Shown here one piece after another: positions 25,671 to 33,847 of a stretch of 64,000 nucleotides of DNA. This DNA is from Paracoccaceae bacterium (GTDB lineage: Bacteria > Pseudomonadota > Alphaproteobacteria > Rhodobacterales > Rhodobacteraceae). The notes beneath the pieces were generated by a model, which was given only the letters and a program-made list of their open reading frames with translations, was not told where the DNA came from and ran no database searches. Position numbers and translations under genes: made by a program. Each line of letters begins with the position of its first letter. The stretch's first letter is position 1. The stretch spans positions 124,001 to 188,000 of the forward strand of contig JALHOL010000003.1 in assembly GCA_022843025.1 (NCBI GenBank), read 5' to 3'.

Positions 25671-27473
25671 TCAGACCGCCACCATATGCCCGCCCCCGAC
25701 ATCGATCAGCCGCTGGCGATCCGGCCCCTTGCCGATGGCGTGAACCGGGCTTGGCACTTCCCCCACCAAACGCGCCGAAGCGGCGCGGCGATGCGCCGGG
25801 TCAGGCACCGGCACCGCCTCGATCAGGCGCTGGGTATAGGCGTGGCGCGGGTCGCCAAACACCTGCGCCCGCGTCCCCATCTCGACGATCTGACCCAGAT
25901 ACATCACCGCCACCCGATCCGAGATCGTGTCCACCACCGCCATGTCATGGCTGATGAACAAAAAGGCGACGCCCATTTCTTCCTGCAATTCACGCAAAAG
26001 GGCCAACACCCGCGCCTGCACGCTGACATCCAGCGCCGACACACTTTCATCCGCGATAATCAGATCAGGCTTCAGAGCCAGCGCGCGGGCGATGCAGATG
26101 CGCTGCCGCTGGCCGCCAGAAAATTCATGCGGGTATCTGTCGATCTGGTCTGCCGACAATCCCACCCGCCGGATCAGATCGGCCGCCCGCTCGCGCCGGT
26201 CCGCCGCCGTGCCGATGCCGTGGATCAGCAGCGGCTCGGCAATCAGGTCGCCCACCCGCATCCGCGGGTCCAGCGCGGCCATCGGGTCCTGAAACACCAT
26301 CTGCACCCGCCGCCGCAGCGCCTTTGGCGCATCCCGCCCCTGCCCGGACAGGATATGATCCCCGATGCGTATCTGTCCCTGATGCGGCACAAGGCCGACC
26401 ATTGCCTTCGCAATCGTGGATTTGCCGCAGCCGGATTCGCCCACCAGCGAAAAAGTCTCGCCGCGCCGGATGTCAAAGCTGACCTGTTCCACCGCGTGAA
26501 CATTCAGCGTCGTCCGCCCCAAGAGCCCGCCCTTGATCGGAAAGCGCACGACCACATCCGTCAGGCTTGCCACCGCATCGGGGCTGCCCGGTGTCGGACT
26601 GTCGGTCCGGCTGCCCATGCGCGGCACGGCGGCCAGCAGGTCGCGGGTATAGGTCTGGGCCGGGGCGTGAAACAGGGTGGCGACCGGTGCCTCCTCGACC
26701 ATGCGGCCTGATTTCATCACGATGACGCGGTCGGCCATCTCGGCCACCACCCCCATGTCATGCGTGATCAGGATGATCGCCGTGCCCAGATCGCGCTGCA
26801 AATCGCGCAGCAGATCCAGCACCTCGCGCTGCACGGTCACATCCAGCGCCGTTGTCGGCTCATCAGCGATCAGCACCTCGGGCCGCAAGGCCAGCGCCAT
26901 GGCGATCATCACCCGCTGCCGCATCCCGCCCGAAAGCTCATGCGGGAACTGATCCATCCGCCGTTCCGGCTGTGACAGCCGTACCGATGTCAACGCCGCC
27001 AGCGCGCGCCGCCGCGCCTCGGCCCGGCTGACATCCTCATGCGCGCGCACCGCCTCGGCCAGCTGGGTTCCGATGGTCAGCACCGGGTTCAGGCTTGTCA
27101 TCGGTTCCTGAAAGATCATCGCAATCCGATCGCCCCGCACCGCGCGCATCTGCGCTTCGGACGCGGCGGTCAGGTCGGTCGTGCCAAGGCGGATGCTGCC
27201 AGCGGTGACGCGCACCGCGGGCGGCGGCAACAGGCCCATGATGGCCAGCGAGGTGATGGATTTGCCCGACCCGCTTTCCCCGGCAATCGCCAGCGTCTCA
27301 CCGCGGTTCAGGGTGAAGGACAGGTCTTCGACCAGCGGCTTCAACCCTGCCTCGGTGCGCACCGAAACAGTCAGCCCCTCGACCGACAGCACGGGTCCAT
27401 CGGCCGGGGCCATGACTGGGGCCATGACCGGGGCCGCTGCGGCCCCGGTCGTTTGTGCATCGACAACCGTCAT
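25671..27473 (-). CDS. Fused dipeptide/nickel-type ABC transporter ATP-binding protein (DppD-DppF)
   Basis: A 600-aa protein with two complete ATPase domains. The first has Walker A GESGSGKS and signature ELSGGMRQR; the second has GESGCGKS and FSGGQRQR, each followed by Walker B (LIADEPTTALD, IIADESVSALD) and an OppD/F-type tail. It powers import through the DppB-DppC permeases encoded upstream. It is the last gene of the amiC-amiR-dppCBA-fmdA-dppDF operon and overlaps fmdA by 4 bp. Fusing the two ATPases is common in alphaproteobacterial peptide importers. The repetitive N-terminus (APVMAPVMAP) is outside the domain. Confidence 0.93.
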   Translation of the reverse strand: MTVVDAQTTGAAAAPVMAPVMAPADGPVLSVEGLTVSVRTEAGLKPLVEDLSFTLNRGETLAIAGESGSGKSITSLAIMGLLPPPAVRVTAGSIRLGTTDLTAASEAQMRAVRGDRIAMIFQEPMTSLNPVLTIGTQLAEAVRAHEDVSRAEARRRALAALTSVRLSQPERRMDQFPHELSGGMRQRVMIAMALALRPEVLIADEPTTALDVTVQREVLDLLRDLQRDLGTAIILITHDMGVVAEMADRVIVMKSGRMVEEAPVATLFHAPAQTYTRDLLAAVPRMGSRTDSPTPGSPDAVASLTDVVVRFPIKGGLLGRTTLNVHAVEQVSFDIRRGETFSLVGESGCGKSTIAKAMVGLVPHQGQIRIGDHILSGQGRDAPKALRRRVQMVFQDPMAALDPRMRVGDLIAEPLLIHGIGTAADRRERAADLIRRVGLSADQIDRYPHEFSGGQRQRICIARALALKPDLIIADESVSALDVSVQARVLALLRELQEEMGVAFLFISHDMAVVDTISDRVAVMYLGQIVEMGTRAQVFGDPRHAYTQRLIEAVPVPDPAHRRAASARLVGEVPSPVHAIGKGPDRQRLIDVGGGHMVAV

Positions 27474-28429
27474 TCAAACACGCAGCGCGGGAAGTAGAAG
27501 CTTACCACCCAGTTCGGCATGTCGACGATTTCGGAGATCCGCAGATCACCGCAGGTGGACACCAGCATATAGGCATCCACCGCCGCCATGCCGCGCGTGG
27601 CGCAGAGCAGGTCGATCATGTTGGCCACCGCATCACGGCTGGCGGTCATCAGGTCGGGCCCGATCCCTGTGGTCACCTCGTATCCTTTGGCATCCAGATG
27701 CCGCGTCACCGGCCCCGGTGTGGTGAACCGCGGCGTCTTCAGGTTCGCCCCCTTCACCAGATCGAGCGTCAGGACAACATCCATGGGCGATTCAATGGCC
27801 GTGCCGCAGACCTCGCCATCACCTTGCGCGGCATGGGTGTCGCCCACGCTGAACAGGGCACCCGCCACTTCGACCGGCAGGTACAGCACCGTGCCAGCGT
27901 TCAGATCGCGGATATCAAGGTTGCCACCCACCCGGCGCGGCGGCACCACCGAATGCAGACCCGGTTCCGCCAAGGCATTGCCGATGGTCCCGGCAAAGGG
28001 CTTCAGCGGCACGCGCCCCTGATCCGACCACAGCGCAGGCGCCATGCTGATGGGGTCGTACTTCCACACCTTCAGCGCGGGTTCGGTGAACTGGTCGGCC
28101 AACAACCCAAAGCCCGGAATATTCGCCGTCCAGCCGAACCCTGCCCCATCAAAGGCGCGCGGGGCAAAGCTGTCGATCGTCACCTTGACCGCGTCGCCGG
28201 GTTCCGCCCCTTCGATATAGATCGGCCCAGACACCGGGTTGATCTTGCCGAAATCAAGGCTGACCACATCCGCCACGGTCGACGACGGGCCAAGCTGGCC
28301 CGCCGAGGAATCGTTGCAATGAAACAGGATCGTCGATCCCGGTTCAGCGCGCAGCGCTGGCGGCAGGGTGTTATCCCAGCCGAAATGATGCTGCGCGCCG
28401 TGGATCGTATAGTTGCAGTCCTTGCACAT
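27470..28429 (-). CDS. fmdA: Acetamidase/formamidase family protein
   Basis: A 319-aa FmdA/AmdA-type amidohydrolase, unrelated to the nitrilase amidases. Typical segments are HHFGWDNTLPPALRAEPG, NPVSGPIYIEGAEPGDAVKV, PPRRVGGNLDIRDLNAGTVL, LFSVGDTHAAQGDGEVCGTA and TRHLDAKGYEVTTGIGPDL. The metal-binding His/Asp residues of the family lie in GDTHAAQGDGE. It hydrolyses short-chain amides such as formamide or acetamide to the acid and ammonia. It is embedded between the binding-protein gene and the ATPase gene of an ABC importer under AmiC/AmiR-type regulators, so the imported compound is probably an amide that this enzyme cleaves in the cytoplasm. Confidence 0.92.
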   Translation of the reverse strand: MCKDCNYTIHGAQHHFGWDNTLPPALRAEPGSTILFHCNDSSAGQLGPSSTVADVVSLDFGKINPVSGPIYIEGAEPGDAVKVTIDSFAPRAFDGAGFGWTANIPGFGLLADQFTEPALKVWKYDPISMAPALWSDQGRVPLKPFAGTIGNALAEPGLHSVVPPRRVGGNLDIRDLNAGTVLYLPVEVAGALFSVGDTHAAQGDGEVCGTAIESPMDVVLTLDLVKGANLKTPRFTTPGPVTRHLDAKGYEVTTGIGPDLMTASRDAVANMIDLLCATRGMAAVDAYMLVSTCGDLRISEIVDMPNWVVSFYFPRCVFE

Positions 28430-28430
28430 T

Positions 28431-30041
28431 TTACTTCACGAAAACATAGTCATAGTTGACCGGGATCGACACCGGATCGACGTAGAGAGCATCCTCGCCC
28501 CCCATGCGTTCCGATTTCATCGTATAGCGCTCCTCGTTGAACACCGGCACCCAAGGGGCCTGTTCCATCACGCCCATGTAAACGTCAGACCACATCTTCA
28601 GCCGGTCCTCGGCCTTGGCCGGATCAGACATGCTGTCGGCCTGCACCGCCATCGCATCCAGCGCCTCATCGCAGAACTTCGACCAGTTCCAGCCGCCTTC
28701 GCCTGCACCCGCACAGCCCAGGATCGGGCCGTAGAAGTTCGACGGATCGGGGAAGTCCGCAATCCAGGCCATGCCGCCGGACCAGATCATCGGCGCGGTG
28801 CCCGCACCGCCTGCCTCGATCACATTGGCCTGCGCCAGCGACTGGATATTGGCGGTGATCCCGATGGCCGCCAGATCCTGCTGGATCGCCTGCGCGATCC
28901 GCGGGTTCGGGTCGGTGTTCATCACGTAAAGATCGGTCTCGAACCCATCGGCAAACCCGGCCCCGGCCAACAGCGCCTTGGCCCCCTCGACGTCATAGGG
29001 ATAGCCCGCATATCCTCCGGTATAACCCGGCATCGACGGCGGTAGCGGCTGGGTGGCAGGCGCGGCGCGGCCGTTGATGATCTGCGTCACGCGGTCCTTG
29101 TTGATCGCCATGTTCACGGCCTTGCGCACATCGACATTGTCGAAGGGCGGGGTCGTGACGTTCAGCGTGATATAGCCGGTGTGCAACTGCCCACCCTGCA
29201 CCACGCGCGCGGCCTGTCCCGGATCGCCCATCACTTCCACGAACTTCGCAGGCGGGATGCCATCGCCGGGAACGTCCACCTCGCCATTCTGCAACCGCAG
29301 CAGGGCGACCACGGGCTCCTGACCCACCTCGAACACCACGCCGTCCAGATAGGGCACGCCCTCGCGCCAGTAATCGGCGTTCTTTTCGAACACCAGCCGC
29401 TGGCCCAGCGTCCATTCCGCCAGCTTGAAGGCCCCGGTCCCAACCGGCAGCTTGCCAAAATCGCCCGCCGCCGCATCGACCGCCTCTTTCGGCACGACAG
29501 ACGCAAAGTTCAGCGCCATGACATGCAGGAAGGTCGCATCCGGCCGCGACAGGGAAATCTTCACCGTCAACGGATCAACAACCTCTACCCCCGACAGGCC
29601 ACCCGCACCGGCCGCCTCGAACCCGGTGATCGAGCCGAAGAAGCCCGCCCCCGGCGATTGGGTTTCGGGATTGGTCACACGGTCGAGCGAGTATTTCACA
29701 TCCTCGGCCGTCATCTCGCGCCCGTTGTGGAACTTCACCCCGGCGCGCAGCTTGAAGGTATAGGTCAGCCCGTCCTCGGAAATCTCATAGCTTTCCGCCA
29801 AACCGGGGCGCAGCGTGGTGGTGCCTGGGACATAGTCCATCAGCCCGTCGAACAGCGACTTGATCATCGACCAGTTCTGCCAGTCATAGCCGATGGCCGG
29901 GTCAAGCGTGGCCACGTCATCCTTGTAGGTCACTGTGATGGTCCCGCCCGCCTTGGCGTTCGGGTCGGGCGTGTAGTCCTGTGCAACGGCGGGCAGCGCC
30001 AGCGTCAGGACAAGCGCGGTGGAAGTCAGCCATCTGTTCAT
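28431..30041 (-). CDS. ABC transporter substrate-binding protein, DppA/SBP family 5
   Basis: A 536-aa periplasmic protein with a signal peptide (MNRWLTSTALVLTLALPAVA). The family 5 pattern follows: GGTITVTYKDDVATLDPAIG, DGLTYTFKLRAGVKFHNGREM, DVKYSLDRV, VGTGAFKLAEW and FDNVDVRKAVNMAINKDRV. Such proteins bind peptides, nickel complexes, opines or other small ligands. The amide regulators and formamidase in the operon suggest that the ligand carries an amide. The start at 30041 has a strong AGGAGAGAAGAA upstream; an in-frame ATG 12 codons earlier lacks this and would spoil the signal peptide. Confidence 0.93.
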   Translation of the reverse strand: MNRWLTSTALVLTLALPAVAQDYTPDPNAKAGGTITVTYKDDVATLDPAIGYDWQNWSMIKSLFDGLMDYVPGTTTLRPGLAESYEISEDGLTYTFKLRAGVKFHNGREMTAEDVKYSLDRVTNPETQSPGAGFFGSITGFEAAGAGGLSGVEVVDPLTVKISLSRPDATFLHVMALNFASVVPKEAVDAAAGDFGKLPVGTGAFKLAEWTLGQRLVFEKNADYWREGVPYLDGVVFEVGQEPVVALLRLQNGEVDVPGDGIPPAKFVEVMGDPGQAARVVQGGQLHTGYITLNVTTPPFDNVDVRKAVNMAINKDRVTQIINGRAAPATQPLPPSMPGYTGGYAGYPYDVEGAKALLAGAGFADGFETDLYVMNTDPNPRIAQAIQQDLAAIGITANIQSLAQANVIEAGGAGTAPMIWSGGMAWIADFPDPSNFYGPILGCAGAGEGGWNWSKFCDEALDAMAVQADSMSDPAKAEDRLKMWSDVYMGVMEQAPWVPVFNEERYTMKSERMGGEDALYVDPVSIPVNYDYVFVK

Positions 30042-30076
30042 TTCTTCTCTCCTGTTGGGTTTTGATTTGTGCCGCA

Positions 30077-30994
30077 TCAGCGCAACCGGATGCGGGGGTC
30101 GACAAGCGGGGTAACAAGATCGGCCAGCAGGTTGCCGATCACGATCGCAAAGGCAGAAACAAGGGTGACACCCATGATGATCGGGATGTCGACGCGCTGG
30201 ATCGCCTGCCAGGCCAACTGCCCGATCCCGGGCCAGCCAAAGACGGATTCCACCACGACGATCCCGCCCATGAAGATGCCGATATCAATGCCGATCATGG
30301 CGATGACAGGCAGGATCGCATTGGGCAGTGCATGGCGCAGCACGACGCGCGCGCGGCTCAGCCCTTTGGCGCGCGCCGTGCGGATGTAATCGGCGCGCAG
30401 CACCTCGATCATGCTGGATCGCATCATCCGCGAATACCAGCCGGAGCCGAGGATGCCCAAGGTTATGGCAGGCAACACCAGATGCGCCGCCGTCCCGTAG
30501 CCCCCGATGGGGAACCAACCCAGCTTGACAGCAAAGACATACAACAGCAGCAGGCTGACCACGAATTGCGGGGCCGATACGGTGACAAAGGATGTCATCA
30601 TCAAAAGCTGATCGCCAAGCCGCCCCCGCATCAGGGCGGCGGCAATGCCCATGGACAGCCCCAGCACCAGTTCGGCGAATATCCCCGCCGCCATCAGTTG
30701 CAGGGTGGCGGGCAGGCGCGACAGGATCAGTTCCGTCACCTGCGTCTTCTGCAGATAGCTGCGCCCCAGATCGCCCTGCACCAACCCGCCCAGATAGCGG
30801 CCATATTGCACAAGGAACGGCTGATCCAATCCCAGCTGCTGGCGGATATTCTCCACCGTTTCCGCCGTTGCGGCCCGCCCGGCGATCTGGCGTACCGGAT
30901 CGGCGGGCAGCACGAACAGCAGCAGAAAGGTGATGAAGCTCACCCCCAGCAGGATCAGCGCCGATTGGATCAGCCGGTTCAGGACATAGACCAT
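30077..30994 (-). CDS. ABC transporter permease, DppB type
   Basis: A 305-aa inner-membrane permease. It starts MVYVLNRLIQSALILLGVSF and has six predicted membrane segments, the DppB signature LPADPVRQIAGRAATAE after the first helix, and the EAA loop around IEVLRADYIRTARAKGLSRARV. It forms the channel with DppC. It directly abuts dppC (shared base at 30994), so translation is coupled. Confidence 0.94.
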   Translation of the reverse strand: MVYVLNRLIQSALILLGVSFITFLLLFVLPADPVRQIAGRAATAETVENIRQQLGLDQPFLVQYGRYLGGLVQGDLGRSYLQKTQVTELILSRLPATLQLMAAGIFAELVLGLSMGIAAALMRGRLGDQLLMMTSFVTVSAPQFVVSLLLLYVFAVKLGWFPIGGYGTAAHLVLPAITLGILGSGWYSRMMRSSMIEVLRADYIRTARAKGLSRARVVLRHALPNAILPVIAMIGIDIGIFMGGIVVVESVFGWPGIGQLAWQAIQRVDIPIIMGVTLVSAFAIVIGNLLADLVTPLVDPRIRLR

Positions 30995-31878
30995 CAGTCC
31001 CGCCCCCGCTGTGTCGGGTCCAGCACATCGCGCAACGCATCGCCCACAAGGTTGAAGGCCAAGGCCAGCAGGATGATCGCCGCACCGGGGATGAACACCA
31101 GCCAGGGCGCAGCCTGAAAATAGGTCTGGTTTTCAAAGATGATGTTGCCCCAGCTTGGGGTGGGTGGCTGCACCCCAACTCCAAGAAAGGACAGCGTCGC
31201 CTCCAGCAGCACGGTGGTTGAAATCCCCAACGTGCCCCAGACGATGATGGTGGGCACCAGATGCGGCAGGATGTGGTGAAACAGGATGCGCCCCGTCCCC
31301 GCGCCCAGCGTCCGCTCGGCGGCGATGAAATCGCGCTCGGCCAGCGAGGTGGTCTCGGTATAGATCACCCGCGCCGTCTGCACCCAGTTCACCAGCGCAA
31401 TCACCAGCGCCACGATCCACAGCGACGGCCGAAAGATCGCGGCCAGACAGATCGCCAGCAGCAGCGCCGGAAAGGCCATCATCAGATCGGTGAACCGCAT
31501 AAGCGCGGCCCCGATCCAGCCCCGGAAGAAGCCCGCCGTAATTCCCACCAGCGTACCGATGAACAGGGCTAGCCCGTTCGCCACCACCCCGATGATCAGC
31601 GACGTCTGCGCTCCGTACAGCATACGACTGAACAGATCGCGCCCCAGCAGATCTGTCCCCATCAGGAACCGCCCATCAGGCGGAAGCGGCGCGCCTTCCA
31701 GCGTCAGCCCGTCAAACATCTGCTCTTCCGGCGCAAAGGGCGCAATCAACGGGGCTAGCAGGGCCGATCCGACCACCAGCACGATCAGCGCAAAGCCGAA
31801 CAACGCCAATTTGCGCTCCAGCAAGCGGCGCAGGGTGCTTTTGGGGCGGACGGCGCCGCCGACCACCGCATCAGACAT
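30994..31878 (-). CDS. ABC transporter permease, DppC type
   Basis: A 294-aa permease with the OppC N-terminal region (KLALFGFALIVLVVGSALLAPLIAPF), the GTDLLGRDLFSRMLYG motif and the EAA loop around LAERDFIAAERTLGAGTGRI. It pairs with DppB. The start at 31878 (MSDAVVGG) overlaps the end of the ANTAR gene by 8 bp (ATGTCTGA). This ties expression of the importer directly to its predicted antiterminator. Confidence 0.94.
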   Translation of the reverse strand: MSDAVVGGAVRPKSTLRRLLERKLALFGFALIVLVVGSALLAPLIAPFAPEEQMFDGLTLEGAPLPPDGRFLMGTDLLGRDLFSRMLYGAQTSLIIGVVANGLALFIGTLVGITAGFFRGWIGAALMRFTDLMMAFPALLLAICLAAIFRPSLWIVALVIALVNWVQTARVIYTETTSLAERDFIAAERTLGAGTGRILFHHILPHLVPTIIVWGTLGISTTVLLEATLSFLGVGVQPPTPSWGNIIFENQTYFQAAPWLVFIPGAAIILLALAFNLVGDALRDVLDPTQRGRD

Positions 31879-32479
31879 CCTGCACCCCCGCACCGTCAGA
31901 GGCAGACCCATCCCGGCTGGCCACGATCCGTGTGGCCGCATCCTCGAAACTGATGCGCCAGGCCATCGCCATCTGGCGCAGTTGCGCATAGGCCTGTTCT
32001 TCCGTCTTGCCCCGCGCCGCCAGCAGCGTCACCGCGCGCACCACCGTCTGTCGCCCGTCCAGCCGCCGCTTCAGTTCGGCAATCTCTGCCGACAGCGCCT
32101 TTTGCGCGTCAAACGCATCCCGCGCGATCAACAGCGCCGAATAGGCCCCGTTATCCCCCACAGGTTTCAGCAATTGCGCATGCGACCCCGCCCGCAGCGA
32201 CCATTCTATCCGTCCCGGCGCCTCTGACCCGATCAGCGCGATCATCGGCATGGGGGATTGGCCCGCAGGCCAGGGAAACATGCCGTCATGCCCCATATCG
32301 GCATCGAAAAAGACGTAATCCGCGCCGATGGCATCCGCCGCAAGTTCCGGCCAGGATTGCGTCACGTCCAGCCCGATCGCTGTCAACTGCCGCACCAGCG
32401 CCTGAACCGTGGGATGTGGGCGATGCAGGATACAAGCCTGCGCGCCACCCAGATTGGGAATGCGAATCGACCGCCTCAT
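31871..32479 (-). CDS. amiR: AmiR-like ANTAR-domain antitermination regulator
   Basis: A 202-aa protein with an N-terminal pseudo-receiver domain (ACILHRPHPTVQALVRQL ... YVFFDADMGHDG), then a coiled coil (AQKALSAEIAELKRRLDG) and a C-terminal ANTAR three-helix domain (RAVTLLAARGKTEEQAYAQL ... EDAATRIV). This is the layout of AmiR of Pseudomonas aeruginosa, which binds leader RNA and prevents termination when released from AmiC. No phospho-acceptor phosphorylation is needed in AmiR. It overlaps both amiC (4 bp) and dppC (8 bp), fitting regulation by stoichiometric complex formation with AmiC. Confidence 0.9.
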   Translation of the reverse strand: MRRSIRIPNLGGAQACILHRPHPTVQALVRQLTAIGLDVTQSWPELAADAIGADYVFFDADMGHDGMFPWPAGQSPMPMIALIGSEAPGRIEWSLRAGSHAQLLKPVGDNGAYSALLIARDAFDAQKALSAEIAELKRRLDGRQTVVRAVTLLAARGKTEEQAYAQLRQMAMAWRISFEDAATRIVASRDGSASDGAGVQDV

Positions 32480-33564
32480 GACACGACCCTCAGCTTCGGC
32501 GCGACGGTCACATGGGCCGACCGCGTCAGATAGGGATCCCCCGCCACCGCCTCGCGCCGATGCACCAGACGGAACGCCCCGCCCTCGACCCGCGCGATGA
32601 TCGCAGGCAGCGTGGTATGGTGGGTCTCAGGATCAATGATCCCACCCCCCGCCTCGGCCAGCAATTGCGACAGGCTCAACGCCTCGGCCCCCGGACGATG
32701 GGCCAGAAGTCGCGCCAGTTCGCGCACCGCAACATAGGCCGCCGCCTCATGCGACGATCCGAACCGCCCCTTCCCCGGCCAGCCATCGATCCCCCGGAAA
32801 TACGGCCCCGCCGCAACCAACCCCTCGGCCGCCGGTCCGATGGCGGGCAATTCGCATTCCGTCATATTGCAAGACAGGACCGGGCACCGCTCGGGCCGGA
32901 AATGATCATCCTGCTGGCCCAGCGTCCGGAACGCGGCCAGAAACTCATAAGATGATGGCCCGATCAGGGAATTCAGCACGAAATCCGGACGCGCGAAGCG
33001 GATCTCCTCAATCATCCGGCCCACATCGCGCGATCCGATGGGCAGATACCGCTCTCCCGCGATCACGCCCCCCGCCAGCACGATCCGCTCGCGCGCAAGG
33101 CGGTTCATTTCCCAACCCCAGATATAGTTCGACCCCGTCAGATAGGCCTTGCCACCATGGGCGGGCATCACCCAATCCAAAAGTGGAAGCAGATGCTGGT
33201 TCGGGCAGGCATGGGTATAGACGACATGATCCGATGCCTCGAACCCTTCATAAGGCACCGCATACCACAACGTGCCGCCATGGCGTTCCAGCGTCGGGAT
33301 CACTTCCTTCCGGCTCCAGGACGTTACACAGCCGATGACATGCCGCGCTGCGGTCTCGTTCAGGATTTCTTCGCAGAGCGGGCCATAAAGATCGACATTC
33401 CCCTCGGGATCGCGCTCGACCGGCACGAAGGACAGGTCAAGCTCCGGATCGGCGTTCAACTCGGCAATCGCCGCCAACGCCCCGGACCGGCACGCCTCCG
33501 AGATCAGGGAGTAACTCCCCGACCGCGAATACAGAAGCCCGATTTCGATCCGCCGCTTCGTCAC
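32476..33564 (-). CDS. amiC: AmiC-like cytoplasmic amide-binding sensor
   Basis: A 362-aa periplasmic-binding-protein-fold regulator without a signal peptide. It begins MTKRRIEIGLLYSRSGSYSL, is about the length of P. aeruginosa AmiC, and has GCVTSWSRKEVIPTLERHGG, LWYAVPYEGFEASDHVVYTH and GSNYIWGWEMNR, typical of the AmiC/UrtA group. AmiC holds AmiR inactive until an amide ligand binds. The absence of a signal peptide, the 4-bp overlap with an ANTAR gene and the downstream formamidase argue for a regulator rather than a urea-type transport protein. The start is GTG at 33564. It is the first gene of the operon. Confidence 0.9.
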   Translation of the reverse strand: MTKRRIEIGLLYSRSGSYSLISEACRSGALAAIAELNADPELDLSFVPVERDPEGNVDLYGPLCEEILNETAARHVIGCVTSWSRKEVIPTLERHGGTLWYAVPYEGFEASDHVVYTHACPNQHLLPLLDWVMPAHGGKAYLTGSNYIWGWEMNRLARERIVLAGGVIAGERYLPIGSRDVGRMIEEIRFARPDFVLNSLIGPSSYEFLAAFRTLGQQDDHFRPERCPVLSCNMTECELPAIGPAAEGLVAAGPYFRGIDGWPGKGRFGSSHEAAAYVAVRELARLLAHRPGAEALSLSQLLAEAGGGIIDPETHHTTLPAIIARVEGGAFRLVHRREAVAGDPYLTRSAHVTVAPKLRVVS

Positions 33565-33582
33565 GTTTCAGCCCCCAAAACG

Positions 33583-33629
33583 CAAATGCCCGACGCAGCA
33601 GCCAAATGCTGCTGTCGGGGCACAAATGC
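33583..33629 (-). promoter_or_regulatory. amiC leader: three GCATTTG repeats at 20-nt period and a strong hairpin
   Basis: On the minus (coding) strand GCATTTG occurs at 33629-33623, 33609-33603 and 33589-33583, each exactly 20 nt apart. The middle copy is at the tip of a hairpin (33589-33619) with CCCGAC-AGCAGC pairing to GCTGCT-GCGTCGGG (2-nt bulge), loop ATTTG. The first copy lies in GGC-ATTTGT-GCC. The segment ends about 20 nt before the amiC start and is followed by a short TTTT. It is a candidate antitermination target for the AmiR-like protein. The repeats are seen; the role is inferred. Confidence 0.55.
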
Positions 33630-33847
33630 CGATTTTTGATGTTCGAGTAGATATTCAGATTAATGCAGCGGACCGGCACTGCAACCTTCTTCTTTGTCAG
33701 ACAGGCCCGGAAAGTGAAGAACGCACAAAATTCGGGCAATGCCATCCGGGCCGCGCAGCCCACCCACGCCGAAGTTCAGGCTGGAATCGGCACGCAGGCC
33801 GTGACATTTGCCAGATGATCCGCAGACCGCCAGCAAAGGGTGCGCAC

